Shown here piece after piece: positions 7,100-12,897 of a stretch of 12,897 nt of DNA. The translations under genes and the position numbers were made by a program. The notes below the pieces were generated by a model, which made no database searches, was not told the DNA's origin, and worked only from the letters and a program-made list of their open reading frames with translations. Source of the DNA: CAYTNY01 sp964439215 (GTDB lineage: Bacteria > Oederibacteriota > PGYV01 > CAYTNY01); the NCBI GenBank assembly GCA_964439215.1, contig CAYTNY010000064.1, positions 1 to 12,897 of the forward strand. The letters run 5' to 3'. Numbering within the stretch: the stretch's first letter is position 1; every line of letters starts with the position of its first letter.

Positions 7100-7139
7100 T
7101 TTACGCTCCCTTATTTTTTCCCTGTCCTTTATTACGCCC

Positions 7140-7174
7140 TTATAACACGTTTTCTTTTATTTTTCAACATTATA
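7140..7174 (-). promoter_or_regulatory. Candidate promoter for the TonB-dependent receptor gene
   Basis: On the minus strand TTGAAA (7162-7167) and TTATAA (7140-7145) are 16 bp apart. A better -10, TATAAT, stands at 7169-7174, but no -35 fits it well (a TTGACC is only 13 bp away). One of these probably drives the receptor gene; I cannot decide which. Confidence 0.35.
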
Positions 7175-7250
7175 GGAAAAAACCAACGGTCAAAGGTTAA
7201 AAAACAGAAACATAAATTTCAGGCTTTAAAGTTTTGAATTTTACGGCATT

Positions 7251-7277
7251 AAATAAAAAATATCCGCCTTGCGGATA
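7251..7277 (-). terminator. Intrinsic terminator after the glycosidase gene
   Basis: TATCCGC (7261-7267) and GCGGATA (7271-7277) form a perfect 7-bp stem with a 3-nt loop. On the minus strand it is followed by TTTTTTATTT. It lies 68 nt after the glycosidase stop codon and separates that unit from the receptor gene's promoter. Confidence 0.85.
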
Positions 7278-7345
7278 AAACGTATTGCATAAAGCAGCCT
7301 GTATCATAAAGCGTTGGCAGCAGGCAGAATCATTGAATACTCCGG

Positions 7346-7934
7346 CTACCTTACAATCGCAATCTTCCCTGTTTTTTTATTTCCGTCACCGTCAATTAAA
7401 ACATAAATATAAATACCCGATGACTGCCTGTGTTTTCTGCGCAGGTTCCCGAAATCCACTGCCATTTCGCCCGCAGGTGTTTCACGTTCAAAAACAAATA
7501 AAAGCTCCCCCTGCATATTATACAGCTGCAGGATTGTTTTGTCCGCAAGACCCGTAAAATACAGATGCCTTTGGCCTTCCTTAATATTAAGCATTGAAGG
7601 ATAAGCATAAGCGCTGTTAAGATTTTCAGAAGCCTTTTTCCCGGGAGTTAAAGTAACGGTAGGAGTTAATGACGCCGCCGGTGTCTCGGAAAACACTGCG
7701 GTGGGGGTATTTACGGCGGTTTCCGCGGCTTCGGGATAATAAAAAGCTATGTCATCGGTCTCAAAATCAAAAGCTCCGGCATCATTTATTTTAAACTGCA
7801 GATCCTGCGACCGTTCAAGCTCAAAATCCATTACAGCCCCCCAGTTCGGCTGCGTAAAAGATGAAAAAGGAATATCAACAAATTCCCAGCCCGCGGTTGT
7901 TGTAATTTCATACTGATAAGTGCTGTGTTCGGAA
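7346..7934 (-). CDS. Secreted glycosidase, C-terminal fragment (after the gap)
   Basis: This 195-residue piece begins at the edge of the N-gap and ends with a TAG stop at 7346. The first ~70 residues (TAGWEFVDIPFSSFTQPNWG ... FDFETDDIAFYY) are the second half of a CBM11/CIA30-like beta-sandwich, whose first half closes the upstream fragment. A Thr/Pro/Ala-rich linker follows. The last ~90 residues (YPSMLNIKEGQ, LQLYNMQGELL, SSGIYIYVLIDGDGNKKTGK, IAIVR) match the FlgD-Ig-like or type IX sorting-like C-terminal domain found on many exported proteins, though the usual Asn-Pro after YP is replaced by Ser-Met. The gap-spanning frames do not agree, because the 100 Ns are a placeholder. It is very probably the same gene as the fragment at 8035-10895, with the true reading frame lost in the gap. 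Confidence 0.85.
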
Positions 7935-8034
7935 NNNNNNNNNNNNNNNNNNNNNNNNNNNNNNNNNNNNNNNNNNNNNNNNNNNNNNNNNNNNNNNNNN
8001 NNNNNNNNNNNNNNNNNNNNNNNNNNNNNNNNNN
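7935..8034. other. Scaffold gap of exactly 100 Ns
   Basis: Exactly 100 N characters, the conventional length for a gap of unknown size. It interrupts the carbohydrate-binding domain of the glycosidase gene. Translations through the Ns are meaningless. Confidence 0.98.
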
Positions 8035-10895
8035 GTGCTTTCCGGGTCATCATCAGAATCCGTGTAAGCATACCACCAGCCTCCCCACAGGTTCTGGTCT
8101 GTGCCGAGATTTTCAAAATCATCAAGAGTATCCGATACAGCAGCCGTCGGGGTCTGTGTTATTGTGGGTGTGTTTGTTGCCGTAAAAAAAGGCGTTATAG
8201 TGGGGGTCATTGTGGGTGTATATCCGGGATGATGGACCGATACCTCATACCACAGGGATTCATAATCCGGATGTATGTTAAAAGAAGCAAAGTTCCCTTC
8301 ATTTACAACCGTTACTGTTGTCTTTCTCGCGCCCGTATTGTCAAGAGCATAAACCGTTGTGTTTTCGTATGCACTCGGAAGTATTATATTCGCCTCAACT
8401 CCTTCAACAAGCGACGGAGCTGATCCCCATTGATTTCTGTGGGTTAAGTTTATTCCTTCCGCGGGCGGAAAACTCACGGGCGTATCAGGATACTCATACC
8501 ACTGCGCGTCTGTATTGTGCTGCGCGCCGAGGCCGGTTATCAGCAGGCTCGTGGACGCTTCCACCGAGCCGCTGTCTTTTGCGCTGACAGCTATTGAGGA
8601 AAAACCGTTTTGCAGCCCCGCACCCGCGGTTATTGTAACGCCTGAAAGATAAAATGTCCTGCCTCCGGAAAAACCGCTGAGAAATTTCGTCATAGGCGTA
8701 TCAACAACAAGAACGCCCCTGTCAGAAACAGATGTATCCCACACAATTTCTCCTGTATCGGATGTAAATACATTTCCCGAAACATCTGTTGTGCCCGGAG
8801 CCAGGGACCCGGAAGGCGCATCCTGCCCTTCAACCGCCAGTTTCACTTTATGTATAAGAGCGGTCTTCGGGTCTTCTCCCAGTTTTGCGCCGTCAACCAG
8901 CTGCCAAGCCCGGGCTGTTAAGAGTTCTTCTATTTCAGTTGTTCTATCCAGCGGTATTACAACCGTATCGTTTGCAGGGGAAATATCACCCCGCAGAAAA
9001 GCGCCCGCCGCAGCCTGATGCGAAGCCATTTTTACGGGATCCTGATTCATCGTAAAAAATCCCTCCAGCTGTCCGGAATCCCACAGCGTATCGCTGTTAT
9101 AATCAAAAGGAATTATTACATCCCAGTCGTGGAAAGAAGCGTAAGCAGAAAGAAAGAACATTGCCTCTGATACAAATGTATTGGGGTTTGAATGGTTGTA
9201 TTCAGTAACCGCGTGCGGTTTATCAAGAACGCTTTTCATCGCCAGAGACGCTATTGTGGAAGCGTCCGGATTGTTTGCCATTGCCCTGTTTCTTACATAC
9301 CAGTCCGTATTGCTCCACGGCTCTCCGGGAAACGACGGATGTTCCCAGTATGAGTGTGTGTCAATCATATCAAAATTTGCCTGTATATTGGGAATTGAGC
9401 ATCCGATAACTGTTCCGAATACCACAGACTGAGCGCCCAGTGTATTTTCCACATAATCCTTCATTTCAAGCCAGTAATCTTCTTCTGTCTGCGCAAGAAA
9501 TCTGAACCAGTCGCGCCTGCCTTCAGCGGTTCTGGGCGTTCCTCCGGAGTGCTTGAAATTTTCAATGCCTGTTGTATCAAGGTTTTCTTCCGTTGAAATA
9601 CCGGAAATACCGCCCGGTTTAAGCGAGATATCTGTGTACCAATAAGAGGCTGCGGACAATCCCATATTTCCAAAATTAATTCTGGCATTTGTATGAGAAG
9701 CATTCGGCGCGAACGTAAACGTAAACAGCTGCCATTCATTTGTCAGCTCTATGTCTGCAGAAAAACCAAGATTTTCCCAGGGAGACTCATCCATACCCAG
9801 ATCAACCGAAACTGTCCTGTCCATATCCGCCTTTGCGTAAAAAGTTATGGTATAAGGGTGTCCTTCTGTTACATTAAGTCCTCCCTGATTGAACTGAACG
9901 TGCCACCCTGCTGTTCCGGGTGTTGTTACATCTATCCGCGCCGCATTCATGCCGTCCGGGCTCGTGCCTGTTTCTATTGAAACACCGCCGTCAACACCGG
10001 ACTGCGAATTGTAATTCCACGGCGCAGCGGCGCCGGACGCAAAATCCCCGTTTAATAGCATCTCAGCGCCCAGCGGCTCATTAATAACGTTCCAGGCTGT
10101 TTCAAGATTCGCATGATCCGTATATTTGTTCTGCAGCCAGTCATTCCACTGCGTCTTTAAAAGCCCGTCATAATACGCCGGAAGATTATCTGTCTGCCCC
10201 GACAAAAAAGCGTGGATCAGTCCGTTTTCATTATTTATCTCTATGAACGCAACAGCAGGTTCGTTTATATAGGCAGTTCCCGTATAAGGATTAACACGGG
10301 TCAGCATATCATAAGCGTATTTTTTCTGGAGTTCTTTGTTCTGCGGATCAAAAAAACCCAGAACAGCCCGCACTTTCCAGTCATCAATCTGCTGTATATC
10401 GGGATGCAGGTCGCCGAGAGAAGCACTGTAAGCAAAGGGCCTTGCCACAAGAAGATTTATATCCGAATATATGCCGTTTAATTTCAGCTGATAAATCAGA
10501 TAATCCAGCTTATCCATCTGCGCCGGATTAAGCTCTCTGTCAGGATTTGTCGTTGTCCAAACGCTCCACATATCCAGGTGATGAAAACGTATAAGATTGA
10601 CCCCAAATTTGCGCAGCCTCTGCGCGATTTTTTCAGCCTCCCCGTGCCCGGGAAACGCGCCGTCAAAATTCAGGTTATTGCCCCAGAACTTTATCCTGTC
10701 CCCGCCCGCGGCAAGGCGCCCTTCGGAGTTTACATACACAAATCCGTCAGAACCCGCGTTTGGCGGTATCAGATGCGATATATCCGCCGCGTTATGCGAA
10801 GCATCGTCCCAGGGAAGAACCATCGGAAACATTGAAGCGCAAAATCCCGATGCCGCAAATACAAGCACCGCGGCCGCTGAAGCAAGAAATCTCAT
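8035..10895 (-). CDS. Large secreted clan GH-A glycosidase with inserted carbohydrate-binding module, N-terminal fragment
   Basis: 953 residues are readable before the gap. Residues 1-19 are a signal peptide (cleavage near GFCA). From about 50 to 640 lies a glycosidase barrel: FWGNNLNFDGAFPGHGEAE and KFGVNLIRFHHLDMW (His105, His106), then IEINNENG with Asn222-Glu223 as the likely acid/base and VTEYNHSNP with Glu565 as the likely nucleophile. The Asn-Glu pair and second Glu are typical of clan GH-A (GH5-like); I cannot name the family or substrate. Residues about 277-428 (LLNGDFASG ... YWYTDISLKPGG) are a CBM4/9-like module inserted between the two catalytic glutamates. A beta-rich region (about 645-885) follows, then a Thr/Pro linker (892-918) and the start of a CBM11/CIA30-like domain (DDFENLGTDQNLWGGWWYAY) cut by the gap. 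The ribosome binding site is weak. It begins 19 nt after the YwqK-like gene, probably in one transcript. Confidence 0.87.
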
Positions 10896-10914
10896 TTAAA
10901 CCCGCTTTCTTTTT

Positions 10915-11595
10915 TTAATTCTGCGGCAGATCTTCCGATTTAAACTTTCTTTCGGATATTACCTTGCCGTCTTTATTGTATTTTTTGATTGAAACCAGCT
11001 GCCCCTCGTCATAAGTATGCTCTTCTTTCAGAGTATTGCCGACATAATATTTCACAAGACCGTCTATTGTTTCTCCGTATCTTTTAATTGTTCCGTCCTG
11101 CGAATGCACCCACCTGGCTATTTCCCTGCCTTGCTTATAAAACACCTCTGTTTCGCCTGTGCGGATGCTTACAATTTCGGCGAATATTTTATCCGAAACA
11201 AGTTTTCCGTTTTCAGAAAATGTTTTAAGCCGGATTATCTGATCATTTGAAAACCTTCCTTCTTTCCACAGATTACCCGAAGGATAATAAAGTTTATACG
11301 GTCCGTTTTTCTGGCCGTTGAAGTAGTTTTTTTCCATCATTATTTCCCCGTTTGTATAAAGCTCCCTGACGCGCCCGTCCGGAACATCGCCGTACTGTTC
11401 AAAACGCGTTAATTTTCCGTCCTTATCAAGCACTTCAACAGCGTAAACTTCCATTCCGTTTTTTGATTTTATCTGTTTATCATCAATATAAAAACTGAGT
11501 TTATACGTTGTCTTCCCTTCCCTGTCTGTCCCCAAGATTGATGTTTTCTGTATTATGTTAAGGCGCCCGCCCTGCTTTTTTTCACTTCCCGTCAT
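10915..11595 (-). CDS. YwqK/MORN_2-repeat protein
   Basis: A 226-aa protein built of short beta-hairpin repeats with the pattern NG-x-x-x-x-x-(Y/F)-(F/Y): GRVRELYTNGEIMMEKNYFN, GPYKLYYPSGNLWKEGRFS and related units through GLVKYYVGNTLKEEHTYD to KKYNKDGKVISERKF near the C-terminus. This is the MORN_2 type, annotated in databases as 'YwqK family antitoxin', a label with little functional support in most genomes. No signal peptide, transmembrane helix or partner toxin is visible, so I do not call it an antitoxin. The start is preceded by GGAGG at good spacing. Its promoter lies at 11633-11661, and the glycosidase gene follows after 19 nt. Its role, possibly protein or membrane contact, is unknown. 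Confidence 0.82.
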   Translation of the reverse strand: MTGSEKKQGGRLNIIQKTSILGTDREGKTTYKLSFYIDDKQIKSKNGMEVYAVEVLDKDGKLTRFEQYGDVPDGRVRELYTNGEIMMEKNYFNGQKNGPYKLYYPSGNLWKEGRFSNDQIIRLKTFSENGKLVSDKIFAEIVSIRTGETEVFYKQGREIARWVHSQDGTIKRYGETIDGLVKYYVGNTLKEEHTYDEGQLVSIKKYNKDGKVISERKFKSEDLPQN

Positions 11596-11632
11596 TTCAA
11601 ACCTCCATTTTTTATTATTATTTTATATATTT

Positions 11633-11661
11633 ATTATACAAAATGCGGGTGTTTTAGGCAA
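11633..11661 (-). promoter_or_regulatory. Promoter of the YwqK-like/glycosidase unit
   Basis: On the minus strand TTGCCT (11656-11661), a 17-bp spacer and TATAAT (11633-11638) preceded by TG one base upstream (extended -10). It lies about 38 nt before the start codon and 50 nt past the decayed end of the CRISPR array. Confidence 0.65.
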
Positions 11662-11711
11662 ATTTATTCTCTCTGCAAAACCAACACAAACACCGATTTT
11701 GTAATGAAAAT

Positions 11712-11746
11712 TTTTATCCCTGCCGCATCCCCCATGCGGGGGCGGC
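11712..11746 (-). repeat. Probable decayed terminal CRISPR repeat
   Basis: Read on the minus strand it begins GCCGCCCCC (repeat: GTCGCCCCC), contains a GGGGG stem half and ends GGGATAAAAA (repeat: TGGATTGAAAC). It can still fold into a GC hairpin. It is separated from the first recognisable repeat (11783) by 36 nt, which lies inside the spacer-length range of the array. Mutated repeats are usual at the trailer end. The alignment is loose, so this is tentative. Confidence 0.45.
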
Positions 11747-11782
11747 AATAAATTTCCAATAAATCACAACACCAACTTTCTG

Positions 11783-12897
11783 GTTTTAATCCACGCCCCC
11801 GCACGGGGGCGACTTGGCGTGTTGCTATGCAGTTACAGCGTTGGGCTGTTTCAATCCACGCCCCCGCACGGGGGGCGACTTTGCAATTCGCTGTGCTCTT
11901 GCAGAAGTACAAGTTTCAATCCACGCCCCCGCACGGGGGGCGACTCGCGCAGCGTCTTTTTATCATCTTCACTTATAAGTTTCAATCCACGCCCCCGCAC
12001 GGGGGGCGACACTGTCCGGCATCGGCATTACCGTGCCTTCTATTGTTTCAATCCACGCCCCCGCACGGGGGGCGACACGATTAATGATCGCTGATGTAGA
12101 CTGATAACAAGTTTCAATCCACGCCCCCGCACGGGGGGCGACTTGCTGATCCTCATGCTTATTCTGATCCTACTCGGTTTCAATCCACGCCCCCGCACGG
12201 GGGGCGACTCAATCGCTTTTAATCGAGCAGTAGGCGCCGACATAGTTTCAATCCACGCCCCCGCACGGGGGGCGACTTTGACAATCCCTGCATAACCATC
12301 CGACTCAAAGTTTCAATCCACGCCCCCGCACGGGGGGCGACACGCACAGCAGACACATTATTTCTTAACTGTATCCATGTTTCAATCCACGCCCCCGCAC
12401 GGGGGGCGACATATGGCTTTCAGAAGAAAACGCTTATGCGAAATGGTTTCAATCCACGCCCCCGCACGGGGGGCGACCCTCAAACCAGGTACGGCATTTA
12501 TAGGTATGTTGCGTTTCAATCCACGCCCCCGCACGGGGGGCGACGCGCCGTCAAGTTCGATCGTAGGCACAACAGCAGTCGTTTCAATCCACGCCCCCGC
12601 ACGGGGGGCGACCCAAAGAAGCCGTAGACAAACTCTCTGTAACGTGTTTCAATCCACGCCCCCGCACGGGGGGCGACAGGGAATATACGTTTGTCGGGGA
12701 CACACTGCAAGTTTCAATCCACGCCCCCGCACGGGGGGCGACTTTGACGCAAAGAGCGTTTTAAATTCAAAAATCGTTTCAATCCACGCCCCCGCACGGG
12801 GGGCGACTCATTCTTAACTTTAATGATAATTCCATAAACTTTGTTTCAATCCACGCCCCCGCACGGGGGGCGACACGCACAGCAGACACATTATTTC
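11783..12897 (-). CRISPR. CRISPR array, type I-C-like repeats, running off the right end
   Basis: Sixteen identical 32-bp repeats start at 11848, 11913, 11979, 12045, 12111, 12177, 12245, 12310, 12379, 12446, 12513, 12581, 12646, 12711, 12776 and 12843. A degenerate 31-bp repeat (C-to-T change and one G lost) stands at 11783-11813. Sixteen complete spacers of 33-37 bp lie between them, then a partial one to the window end. On the minus strand the repeat starts GTCGCCCCCC, has a 7-bp CGCCCCC/GGGGGCG stem and ends GTGGATTGAAAC, which is the well-known type I-C pattern. That fixes transcription as minus: leader and cas genes should lie beyond 12897, and the degenerate end is the trailer. No cas gene is in the window, so the subtype rests on the repeat alone. 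The partial spacer at 12875-12897 equals the first 23 bases of the spacer at 12342-12378. Confidence 0.97.

Noticed and set aside
7100..7250. Cobalamin riboswitch upstream of the BtuB-sized receptor
   Set aside because: I looked for the B12-box and a long structured leader and found neither; the leader is short and AT-rich.
7908..8423. Open frames reading through the N-gap on both strands
   Set aside because: They exist only because Ns are read as open; the gap length is arbitrary.
9461..9739. Minus-strand open frame in another frame inside the glycosidase gene
   Set aside because: Shadow frame; the glycosidase reading frame with conserved motifs is the coding one.
10915..11595. Toxin-antitoxin module from the 'YwqK antitoxin' label
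   Set aside because: No toxin gene beside it; the neighbour is a secreted glycosidase, so the label is not supported here.
12377..12817. Long open frames across the CRISPR region with repeated FNPRPRTGGD / SIHAPARGAT motifs (also on the minus strand)
   Set aside because: They are translations of the CRISPR repeat in different frames, a classic false protein. No ribosome binding sites.
1..12897. tRNA or rRNA genes
   Set aside because: No cloverleaf with TTC-type T-arm or rRNA-like conserved stretch noticed on either strand.

Overview
The window looks like one metagenome-type contig from an anaerobic, diderm (outer-membrane) bacterium of moderate GC. Anaerobic metabolism is indicated by a class III (oxygen-sensitive) ribonucleotide reductase operon. 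A diderm envelope is indicated by a TonB-dependent outer-membrane receptor. A large secreted glycosidase with Thr/Pro linkers and a FlgD/T9SS-like C-terminal beta domain resembles secreted proteins of poorly cultured lineages such as Elusimicrobiota, Goldbacteria or Fibrobacterota-like groups. That placement is a guess from style, not a phylogenetic call.

Layout, left to right. (1) 1-269: intergenic, beginning inside a dispersed hairpin repeat and ending with the terminator of the nrd operon. (2) 270-3259, minus strand: nrdD, then a separate 67-aa glycyl-radical subunit, then nrdG. A strong promoter lies at 3301-3328, and three NrdR-box-like palindromes lie upstream at 3368-3477. The catalytic NrdD chain ends just after its zinc-binding motif. 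The glycyl-radical peptide that is normally its C-terminus is a separate gene with its own strong ribosome binding site. (3) 3478-3984: about 500 bases without a gene, holding an inverted repeat, a second copy of the dispersed repeat and a short degenerate 7-bp tandem repeat. (4) 3985-4611, plus strand: a lone HD-domain hydrolase, convergent with (5) 4621-7099, minus strand: a two-gene unit with a BtuB-sized TonB-dependent receptor followed by a secreted protein with a DxDxDG motif. (6) 7346-11595, minus strand: a YwqK/MORN_2-repeat protein followed by a very large secreted clan GH-A glycosidase. The glycosidase gene is broken by a 100-N scaffold gap at 7935-8034, and a clear terminator lies at 7251-7277. 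(7) 11712-12897: a CRISPR array with type I-C-style repeats running off the right end. It has 16 perfect 32-bp repeats, one degenerate repeat and one probable decayed repeat, and no cas genes in the window.

How the genes work together. The nrd genes form one functional unit making dNTPs anaerobically: NrdD does the chemistry, the small subunit carries the radical glycine, NrdG installs the radical, and NrdR probably represses. The receptor plus its secreted partner probably serves uptake of an unidentified ligand; no cobalamin riboswitch is visible. The glycosidase is probably exported to degrade a polysaccharide. The CRISPR array reads on the minus strand (repeat 3' end GATTGAAAC), so its leader and cas genes should lie beyond 12897, and its decayed end lies at low coordinates, as expected for the trailer.

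The most interesting biological observation is the split NrdD, with heptad-patterned helices on both sides of the break that look able to re-join the two chains. The main caveats are the scaffold gap and the right contig edge, whose last 55 bases exactly repeat an internal stretch of the array and may be an assembly-graph artefact.
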